Source of the DNA: Gordonia araii NBRC 100433
Lineage (GTDB): Bacteria > Actinomycetota > Actinomycetes > Mycobacteriales > Mycobacteriaceae
Reading direction: 5' to 3'
NCBI RefSeq assembly: GCF_000241265.1
Contig: NZ_BAEE01000027.1
Location: 1-47,269 of the forward strand
DNA length: 47,269 nucleotides
Shown here: positions 17,633-26,080 of the stretch, piece after piece
Numbering within the stretch: the first letter of the stretch is position 1
How the letters are laid out: each line of letters starts with the position of its first letter
Position numbers and translations under genes: made by a program
The notes under the pieces: generated by a model
Databases searched by the model: none
Told to the model about the DNA's origin: nothing
The model's input: only the letters and a program-made list of their open reading frames with translations

Positions 17633-17961
17633 CTGGCGACCGATTTGGAAACCATCGGACGCAAGAGCGGCCAACCGCGGCGCGTTCCGGTCGCGGCAAG
17701 ATTCGACGAGACCGGCGCCTGGCTGGTCAGCCAGCACGGGCGCCGCGCGGCTGGGTTCACAACATCGCGACGAACCCGACGGTCCGCATCCGTCAGCGAC
17801 GTACCTGGCGATCCGGAGTGGCCGAACTCCGCCCCGACGACGATGTCGCCGCACGGACGCGCACGTTCGCCACCCATCGGTTCCTCGCGCCGCTGACGGC
17901 CGCCAGCTTTCGAGCGCTGCAGAGCGACCCCATATCGGTGCGAATCACTTTCACCGATTAA
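17633..17961 (+). pseudogene. Ddn-like (F420-type nitroreductase family) remnant
   Basis: The sequence LETIGRKSGQPRRVPVAARF, AWLVSQHGRRAG, GWVHNIATNPTVRIRQ and ELRPDDDVAARTRTFATHRF is the core of deazaflavin-dependent nitroreductase-family proteins. The N-terminal ~30 residues of such proteins are missing, replaced by the TetR tail. At about 17750 a missing G (GCG-GCTGG, expected GCG-GGC-TGG) shifts the frame back. It ends at 17961 and overlaps the convergent HxlR gene by 11 bp. HxlR regulators often sit next to such reductases, so this was probably the HxlR target. Confidence 0.7.
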
Positions 17962-18316
17962 CCCGGCTTTCCTGGTCACCGGCCTCAGCGACGCGCGCGC
18001 CCCATGATTGCGCCCACAACTCCAGAGGCCCCAGGGCGAGCAAGAGCCCTGCGCCGTGTTTGGTCAGCCGGTAGCCCGATCTCCCCTGGTTCACAATCCG
18101 CGCGGCGACCAATTCGTCCAGCCGCTGCGAGATCGTCGTCGGCGATGCCTCCGGAATGCGGTCGCGGAACTCCGAAAATCGAACCGAACCCCTCCGCATC
18201 TCCCAGAGAATCCGCAGCATCCAGCGACGGCCGAGGAGATCGAAGGCAGCCATCAGCGGTCGGCCGGTCTCCGATCCACGAACCGGCCGTCCCGGCAATG
18301 GCGCACGCTCTGACAT
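17951..18316 (-). CDS. HxlR-family winged-helix transcriptional regulator
   Basis: A 121-residue protein with LLGRRWMLRILWEMRRGSVRFSEF near residue 28 and IPEASPTTISQRLDELVAARIV, then YRLTKHGAGLLLAL. These are the HxlR winged-helix hallmarks. The N-terminal Cys of classical HxlR (CPV) is replaced by ETGRPLM, so a thiol-sensing role is unlikely. Divergent from mmpS across 165 bp, with its 3' end overlapping the Ddn-like remnant. It probably regulates that remnant or the mmpS operon by analogy. Confidence 0.85.
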   Translation of the reverse strand: MSERAPLPGRPVRGSETGRPLMAAFDLLGRRWMLRILWEMRRGSVRFSEFRDRIPEASPTTISQRLDELVAARIVNQGRSGYRLTKHGAGLLLALGPLELWAQSWGARVAEAGDQESRVNR

Positions 18317-18368
18317 GTGTCGATTCTATCTCTGGCCGATGCTCCGCCGAACCCAGACCAGATTTCCG

Positions 18369-18382
18369 GTGACCCCGGTCAC
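18369..18382. promoter_or_regulatory. CRP/GlxR-like palindrome
   Basis: GTGACCCCGGTCAC matches GTGA-N6-TCAC with perfect symmetry. It lies between divergent hxlR-like and mmpS genes, 100 nt upstream of the mmpS TTG. Confidence 0.4.
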
Positions 18383-18428
18383 ACCCAGACTACGGGGATG
18401 ACGGCCAACACCGTTCACGACCAAACAT

Positions 18429-18446
18429 TGACAATGTTCATTGTCA
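18429..18446. promoter_or_regulatory. Probable repressor operator of mmpS-mmpL
   Basis: TGACAATGTTCATTGTCA is a perfect 7-bp inverted repeat around GTTC, 35 nt upstream of the mmpS start, so it probably overlaps the promoter. The size suits a TetR-type dimer. The only TetR gene nearby (17068) is broken. Confidence 0.6.
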
Positions 18447-18481
18447 TCGATACATAATCTGTACCAACCGGAGGTACACCC

Positions 18482-18937
18482 TTGAAGCAGCGATTCTCGT
18501 CGCGTGACCAGCGCGAACGGCCACGATCCCGTTGGATGGCCGTCGTCGTCATCGCGGTTCTGGCCGTGTCCGCGTTCTACGTCGGCCGTCTGCGCCTGAG
18601 TGAGATCCCCGACCGCGCGATGGGGCACGCACCGACCGCGGCCGGTGTGGGTGAGCCGCGCACCAAGCTCGTCGAGTACAGCGTCTCCGGGCCGCCGGGC
18701 GCACGTGCGACCGTGTCCTACCTCGTGCCCGGGGGCGGAGTCGCCGACGAGCAGGTCACCCTGCCCTGGCGAACCACGCTGACGACGCGCGACTTCACCA
18801 CCGCCGCCGGCGTGCTGGCACAAATCCATGCGACCGGGACCGCACGGTGCTCGGTGCGCGTCAACGGCACCGAACGGGCCGCCGAACGGGCGGAGCGTTC
18901 CCAACCGGTCGTCAACTGCGCCGTCCCCACCGCTTAG
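18482..18937 (+). CDS. MmpS-family membrane accessory protein
   Basis: A 151-residue protein from TTG at 18482, eight bases after a strong GGAGG; no ATG fits. One N-terminal helix (WMAVVVIAVLAVSAFYVG, residues 19-36) anchors a periplasmic beta domain: TKLVEYSVSGPPGARATVSYL, LPWRTTLTTRDF and CSVRVNGTERAAE. This is the MmpS fold found with MmpL transporters. It is 8 bp upstream of mmpL. It probably assists export of a lipid or siderophore across the envelope. Confidence 0.85.
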   Translation: MKQRFSSRDQRERPRSRWMAVVVIAVLAVSAFYVGRLRLSEIPDRAMGHAPTAAGVGEPRTKLVEYSVSGPPGARATVSYLVPGGGVADEQVTLPWRTTLTTRDFTTAAGVLAQIHATGTARCSVRVNGTERAAERAERSQPVVNCAVPTA

Positions 18938-18945
18938 GAACCTCG

Positions 18946-21774
18946 ATGACGTCACCAGCCCCCGTCAACTCCGACCGCCCCAGATCCGCACGGCTCCTCT
19001 ACCGGTTCTCGGTTCCGGTCATCGTCATCTGGTTGCTGCTGATCGCGGTGCTCAACATCGCCGTGCCACAGCTCGAACCGGTCGTCATGCGCAAGGCGCA
19101 GTCCTTCCTTCCCGACCAGGCGTCGTCGGTGCAGGCGTTGACGAAGATGGGCGAGTACTTCGGCGGCGGCGGCAGCAACAACTTCGTCTACCTGCTCCTC
19201 GAAGGCGACGACCGCCTCGGCGCCGATGCACACGTCTACTACCGGGATCTGCTCGGCAAACTAACCGCCGACACGGAGCACGTCAGCTCCGTCATGGACC
19301 TCTGGTCCGATCCCGATCTCGCGCCGGTCGCCGAGAGCAGCGACGGCAAGGTCGCGTACGCGCTGGTGAATCTCACCGGAAACATGGGCACCGCGTTGGC
19401 CATGGAGTCGACCCGCGTGGCGCGCGAGGTCATCGCCGACAGTTCGCCGCCGACCGGTGTCGACGTCCACCTGACAGGTCCGTCGGCGGTGGTCAACGAC
19501 GAGATGGTGGCGATCGCCGACTCGATGTTCCTGTTGGTGGCGCTGAGTGCGTTGCTGGTGACGCTGGTGCTTATGTTCGTCTACCGTTCGCCGTTCACCG
19601 TCGCGGTACCGCTGCTGACGGTCGGAGCGGGACTGGCCGTCGCTCGCTCGACGATCGCGTTGCTCGCCGAACAGAACCTCATCAACGTGTCGATCTTCGC
19701 CGCGGCACTATCCGCTGTGGTGGTACTCGGCGCCGGCACGAACTACGGGATCTTCCTTCTCGGCCGCTATCAAGAGAATCGGCGTCAGGGGATGAACCCG
19801 CAGGACTCGTACTACGCGGCGCTGGCCGGGGTGCAGCACATCGTGATCGCGTCGGCGCTGACCGTCGCCGGTGCGATGGCCTGCCTGACCGCCACCCGTC
19901 TGTCGATGTTCAGCACGGCCGGCCTGCCGTGCACCATCGCGATCATCATCACGCTGCTGGCGGCGCTGACCCTGGGGCCCGCGGTTCTGGCGGTGCTCAG
20001 TCGGCACGGCTATGCCGAACCTCGCCAGGACACGGCGACCACGCGCCGTTGGCATCGCATCGGCACCTGCGTCGCCCGTTGGCCCGTCCCCGTGCTCGCG
20101 GGATCGCTGGCGGTGATCGCGGTGGCCATCGCACCGCTGGCGTTCTACGCGCCGAGCTATAACGAGCGGCGGGCGCAGCCGGCCGACTCCCCCGCCAATC
20201 TGGGATTCGCCGCGGCCGACCGCCACCTGGCCCCGAACGTGATGGCGCCGAGCGTGCTCATCATCGAGTCCGACCACGACATGCGCAATCCCGCGGATCT
20301 CATCGCACTGTCCAAGCTGACCGATGCGGTGGCGTCGATTCACGGCATCGACGCCGTCCAGGGCGTCACGCGGCCCCTGGGCCGGCCCCTCGACCAGGGG
20401 ACGCTGACCAACCAGGTCGGCTACATCGGCAACCGATTCACCCAGATGACCAGCCTGCTGAAGCATCGGATCTCGGATCTGCAATCGATCTCGACGGCGC
20501 TCGACAACCTCGACTCGGCGGTCAACGGCCTCGCCTCGGCGCTGGACCGGGGCAATGCCGGGGCGCAGACGTTGGCCCAAGCGTCGCGACGGCTCACGAG
20601 CACCACCGACTCGACGCTGAACAAGGTCGACAACCTCACCCAGGCGCTCGACCCGGCCCGTCGGACCATTGCCGGCACCCCGCGCTGCAAGCAGATCAAA
20701 GAGTGCAGGCAAGCACTCGCCGGGCTGTCGGCCTTCGACGACCTTCCGGCCCTGCGATCGGCGGTCGCCGAACTCGCCGCGGGCGCCGACACGGTGAGTC
20801 AGGCCCTGCCCGACGCGGCGAAGCAGATCCCCGCGCTGCGGACCGCCCTGGCCCAAGCCCGCGACGTCGTCGGCCCTCTGCAGGGCACCCTGAGCGCGTT
20901 GCTGCCGCAGACCCAGGAGATCACCGACTTCATCGACGAGGTGAGCAAGTCCTACGCGGCCGGGGCGCCCGGCAGCTTCTTCTTCCTCCCGAGCCAGGCG
21001 CTGGAGAGTCCACTCTTCCAGTCGGGCATGCCGCACTTCTTCTCGACCGACGGCAAAGCCACCCGCATGGTGGTCACCCCGGAGATCGAAGGGTTCAGCC
21101 GTGAGGCGATGGATGTCAGCGCCGAGGTCATTCCCGCCGCCACGGGCGCGCTGAAGGGCACCTCGCTCGCCGGTTCCACCGTCAGCATCGGCGGCCCGGG
21201 TGGGACGCTGCTCAACATCGAGTCGTTCGCCCACGAGGACTTCATCGCGATCGTCGTCGCCGCCTACGCCTTCGTCTTCTGCGTGGTTCTCCTGCTGCTC
21301 CGCAGCCTGATCGCGGCCATCGCGGTGATCGGCACCGTCACGCTCTCCTATCTCGCGGCCATGGGACTGTCGGTGGCGCTCTGGCAGGGAATGCTGGGCA
21401 ATCCGCTGCACTGGTCGGTGGCCCCGATCTCCTTCAGCTTCCTCGTCGCGGTCGGCGCCGACTACAACATGCTGCTGGTCAGCAGATTCCGCGAGGAGTA
21501 CTCGCGCGGGGGTGGCACCGGGTTGATCCGCGCCATGGTCGGCACGGGCAGCGTGGTGACCGTGGCCGGCCTCACCTTCGGAGTCACGATGTTGGCGATG
21601 CTGGCCAGCGACGCCCGCAACGTGGGCCAGATCGGCACGACCGTCGCCTTGGGGCTGCTCATCGACACGCTCGTCATCCGTTCGCTGGTCATGCCGGCGA
21701 TCGCGCGAATCACCGGGCGCTGGTTCTGGTGGCCGACGAGATTCTTCGCCTGGGACAAGCGGGGTACCGGGTGA
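18946..21774 (+). CDS. MmpL-family RND transporter
   Basis: A 942-residue protein from ATG at 18946; the longer open frame upstream overlaps mmpS and is not used. The first helix is at residues 22-42, followed by a porter loop, then a bundle of helices at about 185-350 including AALSAVVVLGAGTNYGIFLLGRY with the Asp-Tyr replaced by Thr-Asn-Tyr. The second loop (370-740) is partly coiled-coil. The second bundle contains FLVAVGADYNMLLVSRFREE, the proton-relay Asp-Tyr pair. MmpL proteins export envelope lipids or siderophores by proton motive force. The GTNYG variant in the first repeat is notable, since many MmpLs have GxDYG in both. Confidence 0.92.
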   Translation: MTSPAPVNSDRPRSARLLYRFSVPVIVIWLLLIAVLNIAVPQLEPVVMRKAQSFLPDQASSVQALTKMGEYFGGGGSNNFVYLLLEGDDRLGADAHVYYRDLLGKLTADTEHVSSVMDLWSDPDLAPVAESSDGKVAYALVNLTGNMGTALAMESTRVAREVIADSSPPTGVDVHLTGPSAVVNDEMVAIADSMFLLVALSALLVTLVLMFVYRSPFTVAVPLLTVGAGLAVARSTIALLAEQNLINVSIFAAALSAVVVLGAGTNYGIFLLGRYQENRRQGMNPQDSYYAALAGVQHIVIASALTVAGAMACLTATRLSMFSTAGLPCTIAIIITLLAALTLGPAVLAVLSRHGYAEPRQDTATTRRWHRIGTCVARWPVPVLAGSLAVIAVAIAPLAFYAPSYNERRAQPADSPANLGFAAADRHLAPNVMAPSVLIIESDHDMRNPADLIALSKLTDAVASIHGIDAVQGVTRPLGRPLDQGTLTNQVGYIGNRFTQMTSLLKHRISDLQSISTALDNLDSAVNGLASALDRGNAGAQTLAQASRRLTSTTDSTLNKVDNLTQALDPARRTIAGTPRCKQIKECRQALAGLSAFDDLPALRSAVAELAAGADTVSQALPDAAKQIPALRTALAQARDVVGPLQGTLSALLPQTQEITDFIDEVSKSYAAGAPGSFFFLPSQALESPLFQSGMPHFFSTDGKATRMVVTPEIEGFSREAMDVSAEVIPAATGALKGTSLAGSTVSIGGPGGTLLNIESFAHEDFIAIVVAAYAFVFCVVLLLLRSLIAAIAVIGTVTLSYLAAMGLSVALWQGMLGNPLHWSVAPISFSFLVAVGADYNMLLVSRFREEYSRGGGTGLIRAMVGTGSVVTVAGLTFGVTMLAMLASDARNVGQIGTTVALGLLIDTLVIRSLVMPAIARITGRWFWWPTRFFAWDKRGTG

Positions 21775-21862
21775 TCTGGCTCACATGTGACCTGGGTCAT
21801 GACGCTCGCCATGCCCGCTGCCCATTGACCTCTCCGTCGATGAGCCGCAAGGATCGGAGAAA

Positions 21863-21886
21863 CATTCCTACGTAGGAGTAGGAATG
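21863..21886. promoter_or_regulatory. Palindromic operator-like element
   Basis: The element starts CATTCCTACGTAGGAG and ends AGGAATG: a perfect 12-bp palindrome (TCCTACGTAGGA, 21866-21877) next to a second half-site. It ends 17 nt before the ATG of the 357-residue protein, in a position to block its promoter. Confidence 0.55.
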
Positions 21887-21903
21887 CTGCGAAAGGACGC
21901 TCG

Positions 21904-22977
21904 ATGCCGAGGATCTTCTCGACGGCGGTGGCCAAGACGGCCATCGACGTCGCCCGCCCCGCGCTGGACTCGCGGCTCAAGTACTCGCGCATGCCCTACG
22001 CCGGCAACCCGCCGATGCTGCCCTACACCGATTCCAAGCGATGGGCGTGGACGCACTACGGGGTGTTCATCCCCAGCCTGTCCGAGCCGCACCGGTTCCT
22101 CAACGTCATGACGCTCATCGGCACGACGGGCACCGAGATCTTCGACGACGGCACGATCGCCTCCGACGACGTCCGTACGAACTCGACCCTCCTGTGTTCG
22201 ACCGCCCACGACGATCAGCATCACTATGCGGCCTATGACGCACACGCCGACTGCGAATTCGCCGACGACGGTTCGCGCCTGGCATGGGACGAGCAGTTGA
22301 CGATCACACGGGACGGCGACAGCGTCGAAGTTCACGGGCTGTTCGACTCGTTCACCTTCGAGCTGTCGCTCAATCTCACCGACCAGGTCTCCTACTTCAC
22401 CCGCACGCCGATCTATCAGCACCTGAGTTTGCTGGCGCCCTACACCGGCACCATCGTCGATGCCGACGGTACGTCGACCTCGCTCGCCGGCTTGGGCACC
22501 TTCGAGTACGCGCGGTGCATGGGTCCCCAGTCGCTGACGGCCAAGCCGGTCCGCCGGCCGTGGCGACTGCCGGTCGACTTCTTCACCTACCAGATCATCC
22601 AGCTCGACGAGGTGACGCAGTTGCTGCTCACCGAGGTGACCGCACGCGGCTCGGTCGCCTGCCGGCTGGTCCACGTGCGCAACGCCGACGGCACGGCCGA
22701 CGTGCTCGACGACGTCGACTTCACCGTCGACGAGTACCAGCGCGAGCCGCGCATCGCGCCGAACGGGATCGCGATGCGCGTGCCACTCCGCCACACGTGG
22801 ACGGCCAGGCGTGACGGCGAGCAGGTGCTGCACCTGACGTGCGAGGTCGACCAGACCCTGCGGTACGGGCACGGAAACGGGTACGCCGGATCCTACGATT
22901 ACGCCGGGCAGTTCCACGGCAAGGACGTGAGTGGAATCGGCTACCTCGAATGGGTGGAGATGCGGATCCGCGACTAG
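21904..22977 (+). CDS. Uncharacterised 357-residue protein (DUF6670-like, possible lipocalin/CrtC-type fold)
   Basis: I recognise this only as a conserved mycolata protein that I believe is annotated DUF6670. ATG at 21904 with GAAAGGA upstream. No signal peptide or membrane helix is seen. The sequence is rich in alternating beta strands with conserved aromatic and Asp residues: YGVFIPSLSEPHRFLNVM near residue 52, LTDQVSYFTRTPIYQHLSLL, GLGTFEYARC and a C-terminal GYAGSYDYAGQFHGKDVSGIGYLEWVE. The overall look recalls hydroxyneurosporene-synthase-like beta barrels, which bind lipids, but this is inference. A palindromic operator precedes it. Confidence 0.6.
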   Translation: MPRIFSTAVAKTAIDVARPALDSRLKYSRMPYAGNPPMLPYTDSKRWAWTHYGVFIPSLSEPHRFLNVMTLIGTTGTEIFDDGTIASDDVRTNSTLLCSTAHDDQHHYAAYDAHADCEFADDGSRLAWDEQLTITRDGDSVEVHGLFDSFTFELSLNLTDQVSYFTRTPIYQHLSLLAPYTGTIVDADGTSTSLAGLGTFEYARCMGPQSLTAKPVRRPWRLPVDFFTYQIIQLDEVTQLLLTEVTARGSVACRLVHVRNADGTADVLDDVDFTVDEYQREPRIAPNGIAMRVPLRHTWTARRDGEQVLHLTCEVDQTLRYGHGNGYAGSYDYAGQFHGKDVSGIGYLEWVEMRIRD

Positions 22978-23081
22978 CGTCGCGCCGTACCTCGGCGTCC
23001 GACGAACAGTCGACTTTCCGACGAACAATCGACCCCACGGGATTAGTCTTTCCGAGTCCACTTACTGCGCAGGGGGTTCCC

Positions 23082-23831
23082 GTGTTACGCCTGGCCATTC
23101 TTTTCACGATCGCCTCGGCCGCGTTCTCGTTCATGTCCTTCAACCGCGGCGGCGTTATTCCCGGCGTCGTGTTCGCGATCTGCGCGATCCTGCCGCTGGC
23201 CGTCGTCATCGTTTCGACGATCCGCTCCAAGCGCAGCGGCGGTCAGCCCGCGCCCATCAGTCCCCTCGGGAAGGGCATCATGGGTGCGGTCAGCATCGTG
23301 CTCGTCGCCGCCCTCGCCTACTCCGTCTACTGGACGTTCTGGTCCACCAAACCGGCCGACGACCTCGACAACTCCTACGACCTCGCCCGGGTGTGCGACA
23401 AGACCTACTTCCCCCAGTCCGCCGCGTACACCGGCGCAGGCCCGCACCCGATCATGGTCTTCACCCGCAGCGGAACCACATCGGGACTAAAGCAGGTGGA
23501 CACGCCCTATGACTCTCCTCCGGAGTGGCGCTTCCAGGATGAAAAGCAGTATCAGCTCGTCGCCTGCCTCGATGACGTGTCGTCGGGCGACAAGGTCGGC
23601 GAGTGCGAGTTCGACAAGGGCACGGTGCCGGTGTACCAGGGCAAGTACAAGGGCCGGGTGATCGAACCGCGCACCGGCAAGAAGGTTGCCGACGTGGAGG
23701 TCGACGGCAACCGGACGAAGGACTGCCCAACGATCACGATGGTCTACGGCGACGCTAAGGACAGCCGGATCCACACTCAGCCGGATTTCGCCGACCTCAA
23801 GCGCGTTCTCGGAACCTACGTCAACGGGTGA
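23082..23831 (+). CDS. Membrane-anchored protein of unknown function
   Basis: A 249-residue protein from GTG at 23082, preceded by AGGGGG. The first helix (LRLAILFTIASAAFSFM) and second (VIPGVVFAICAILPLAVVIV) are followed by a basic loop, then a third (GAVSIVLVAALAYSVYWTFW, about 68-88). The rest, about 155 residues, should lie outside: RVCDKTYFPQSAAY, a Cys-paired LVACLDDV...GECEF, and KDCPTITMVYGDAKDSRIHTQ. The Cys pairs suggest disulfides in the periplasm. No family was recognised. It is convergent with the MpaB gene. Confidence 0.65.
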   Translation: MLRLAILFTIASAAFSFMSFNRGGVIPGVVFAICAILPLAVVIVSTIRSKRSGGQPAPISPLGKGIMGAVSIVLVAALAYSVYWTFWSTKPADDLDNSYDLARVCDKTYFPQSAAYTGAGPHPIMVFTRSGTTSGLKQVDTPYDSPPEWRFQDEKQYQLVACLDDVSSGDKVGECEFDKGTVPVYQGKYKGRVIEPRTGKKVADVEVDGNRTKDCPTITMVYGDAKDSRIHTQPDFADLKRVLGTYVNG

Positions 23832-23857
23832 CCTCTTGCCGCCGCGATGGGCGACGA

Positions 23858-24787
23858 TCAGCCGGCCGCGACCTTGCGATTGACCGTCCCGTACAGCTCG
23901 CGGGCGTGCGTGGGCGTGACGACGACAGCGTTGTCGGGCTGCCCCGCGGTCTGATGCGCGTGCAGAACGGCGGCCGTCATCGGCGCGACCTTGTCGATCA
24001 CCCGGACGTTCACCGCCGGGTGCCCCACGATCCGCGCCGCGATCCGGGCCGGCAGCTTGATCCCGGCGTCGACGACGCCGGGCTGGTCGAAGCCGCCGAG
24101 CTCGCGCATCCACTTGGGCAGGGTCGCGATCGACGCCGGCGCCATCAGGCGGCTGGCGATCCAGAACTTCCAGCCGGCCTTGTCCCCGGTCGTCCGGAGC
24201 AGGTAGTGCATGCCGGTGCGGGCCCGTTCGCTGGTGCACAGTGACGGTCGTACCCGTTCGAAGTATTCGTGCACCTCGGCACGGGAGCGCGGCACGTCGG
24301 CAGGGTCGCAGGTCTGCAGCTCGGCGGCGATGCGCGACTCGGCCCAGTACTGACGGTCCTCTTCGTCGGTGAGCGGGCGCGGACCGTATTCCTCGTAACA
24401 CTTGAGGACCGAATGCCAGCCGGTGACGTGAATCCACAGCTGCGAGGCCGGGTTGTTGGCGCTGTAGCGCTTACCGGTGATCGGTTCGATGCCGGTGGCC
24501 TGGGCGTGCACGCCCATCAGGTGCTCGGCCGCGGCGATCGCCGTCTTCGAGTCGGCGGTGGCGACGGTGAGGAAGTACGCCAGCGTCGCGTCGAGACGAC
24601 GGGCCGGGTCGTCGTAGATCCCGCCCATGTCGGCGACGGCGGCGGCGAGCGGAGCGTCGAAGTGCTCGAGGACGACCGACCGCTGGAAGGCGATCACCGC
24701 CGTCGGGCTGCTCCACAGCTTCCAGGAGATCGAGTCGGGGCCGAAGAAGCCGTAGTCGGTTGTGCGGTAGTCGGCGAGATCGAACAT
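23858..24787 (-). CDS. Oxygenase MpaB family protein (DUF2236)
   Basis: A 309-residue all-helical protein of the MpaB/latex-clearing (DUF2236) family. Visible hallmarks are YGFFGPDSISWKLWSSPTAVIAFQRSVVLEHF at the N-terminus, TGKRYSANNPASQLWIHVTGWHSVLKCYEEYGPRPLT near residue 105-150 with the haem-ligand-type His, and LTDEEDRQYWAESR. Members are haem-dependent oxygenases. ATG at 24787 with GGAGT upstream, 9 bp after the TetR stop, so the pair forms a self-regulated operon. Confidence 0.88.
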   Translation of the reverse strand: MFDLADYRTTDYGFFGPDSISWKLWSSPTAVIAFQRSVVLEHFDAPLAAAVADMGGIYDDPARRLDATLAYFLTVATADSKTAIAAAEHLMGVHAQATGIEPITGKRYSANNPASQLWIHVTGWHSVLKCYEEYGPRPLTDEEDRQYWAESRIAAELQTCDPADVPRSRAEVHEYFERVRPSLCTSERARTGMHYLLRTTGDKAGWKFWIASRLMAPASIATLPKWMRELGGFDQPGVVDAGIKLPARIAARIVGHPAVNVRVIDKVAPMTAAVLHAHQTAGQPDNAVVVTPTHARELYGTVNRKVAAG

Positions 24788-24796
24788 GGTGACTCC

Positions 24797-25429
24797 TTAT
24801 GCCGCGCGGTACGCGGCAGACATCATGCGGCCGTAGAGCACGGCCAGGTCTTGGGCTGTGAGGTCGTTGGTCGAGTCGAGCATCACGCGGACGGCCGCCT
24901 CACAGGAAGAGATGAACAGCTCAATGAGCGCGGGCAGCTTGCGGTCGAGTTCGGTGGTGTCCCACCATTTCTGCAGCGCCGGAGCGATCCAACGAGTCGA
25001 AGCGTCCGCGACCGTCGTACGCACGTCCGCGACAATCCTTGCGACCTCTGGATCTGGGCGGGCGTCGAACACTAGCCGCCACGAGTCGGGCCTAGCGGTG
25101 ACCGCTGCGAGCAAAGCCCGGTATCCATCGACGAAGGCCTGGTCGGGATCATCGCCTGACGCTGAATGCAGGGCGTCGAGGGTCGACTGCAGCAGCAAGC
25201 TCGACTCGCGATCCAACAAGGCGCTGAGGAGCGAGACACGGTCGCTATAGCAGGCGTAGACGACCGGCCGGGTGACACCCATCGCGGCGGCTATCGACGC
25301 GATGCTCACCGCGGCCAATCCGTCATCGACTGCAATTCTCAAAGCGGCGTCCAGCACCAGCGGCCGGCGACGGTCGGGTCCCAGATGCGCGGCGCGCGTT
25401 CGACGCGCCGGTGGGATGGTCGTGGTCAT
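24797..25429 (-). CDS. TetR-family transcriptional regulator
   Basis: A 210-residue protein. The helix-turn-helix spans about residues 22-65: RPLVLDAALRIAVDDGLAAVSIASIAAAMGVTRPVVYACYSDRVSLL. The C-terminal ligand domain includes DSWRLVFDARPDPEVARIV and KLPALIELFISSCEAAVRVML. It is upstream of and co-oriented with the MpaB oxygenase gene (9-bp gap). A 19-bp inverted repeat at 25460-25478, 30 nt upstream of its start, is the likely autoregulatory operator. Confidence 0.9.
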   Translation of the reverse strand: MTTTIPPARRTRAAHLGPDRRRPLVLDAALRIAVDDGLAAVSIASIAAAMGVTRPVVYACYSDRVSLLSALLDRESSLLLQSTLDALHSASGDDPDQAFVDGYRALLAAVTARPDSWRLVFDARPDPEVARIVADVRTTVADASTRWIAPALQKWWDTTELDRKLPALIELFISSCEAAVRVMLDSTNDLTAQDLAVLYGRMMSAAYRAA

Positions 25430-25459
25430 GCGATCATCGTAGACCGATTTCCTACATAA

Positions 25460-25478
25460 GTGAAGAATTATCCTTCAC
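25460..25478. promoter_or_regulatory. Probable TetR operator
   Basis: GTGAAG-AATTATC-CTTCAC, a 6-bp perfect inverted repeat with a 7-bp AT-rich centre, 30 nt upstream of the TetR start on the minus strand. Its size and place fit autoregulation of the TetR-MpaB operon. Confidence 0.55.
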
Positions 25479-25528
25479 GCGCGAAGGAAGTGTTCTTACG
25501 CAGCGTCGAGTCGCCGTACTACCACCCT

Positions 25529-25948
25529 CTACGCGTCACAGTCGACGCGCTCGTAGGTGTTGAGCCGTCGCCACCCGTAGCCGGTCCAATCGACGCCCTG
25601 GTAGGTCCGGCGGTAGTAGTCGGGCCAGAACCTGATGTCGTACTTGGTGACATGCGTCAGAGTCCAGCCAGTGCCGTTGCCCATATTGACGAAGTTCGAG
25701 GTGCACCACACGCTGTTCTTGGGTGTCAACGGAGGGCGCGGACCACCCATGTTGAACTTCGGGGCTCGCGGCTTGGGGAACTTGGGAAGCTGCCAGCCAC
25801 ATGACCAGTTGATGCTGCCATCCGGATCGTAGGCACTGCAGGCCGCGTGAGCGGGCGCTGCAGCCGGGCTGGGTATAGCGACGATCGCCGCGGCCAGCAT
25901 CACACCTGCCAAACAACTCAGAAGACTGCTGCGGAAACACTTGTTCAT
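25529..25948 (-). CDS. Small secreted protein, unknown function
   Basis: A 139-residue protein. ATG at 25948 has a very good AGGAGGAA. The N-terminus is a Sec signal peptide: RSSLLSCLAGVMLAAAIVAI followed by PAHA-A, cleaved near residue 35. The mature part is about 105 residues, with four Cys (CSAY, SCGW, WCTSN, VDCDA) probably forming two disulfides, and many Trp and Tyr: FWPDYYRRTYQGVDWTGYGW. The central region is Pro-rich (PKFPKPRAPKF). No family recognised. It stands alone between TetR and the DUF3558 operon. Confidence 0.7.
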   Translation of the reverse strand: MNKCFRSSLLSCLAGVMLAAAIVAIPSPAAAPAHAACSAYDPDGSINWSCGWQLPKFPKPRAPKFNMGGPRPPLTPKNSVWCTSNFVNMGNGTGWTLTHVTKYDIRFWPDYYRRTYQGVDWTGYGWRRLNTYERVDCDA

Positions 25949-26061
25949 CGCACATTCCTCCTTCTGGGACGAATCGAACGCACTGTGATCGCGGTATCAA
26001 GCTGAAATTAGCCTGTATACGGTACGCACACCTCACGGTGTGGCGAATTGACAGGAAACTG

Positions 26062-26076
26062 GCAGCTCTGAGCTGC
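26062..26076 (-). terminator. Terminator-like hairpin after the Pro-rich membrane protein
   Basis: GCAGC-TCTGA-GCTGC, five nt past the stop of the membrane gene read on the minus strand, followed there by CAGTTTCC. The stem is short, so confidence is moderate. Confidence 0.4.
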
Positions 26077-26080
26077 TTCT

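Noticed and set aside
19708..21411. Minus-strand open frame of 567 codons
   Set aside because: Antisense to mmpL; no domain recognised and composition is that of a shadow frame.
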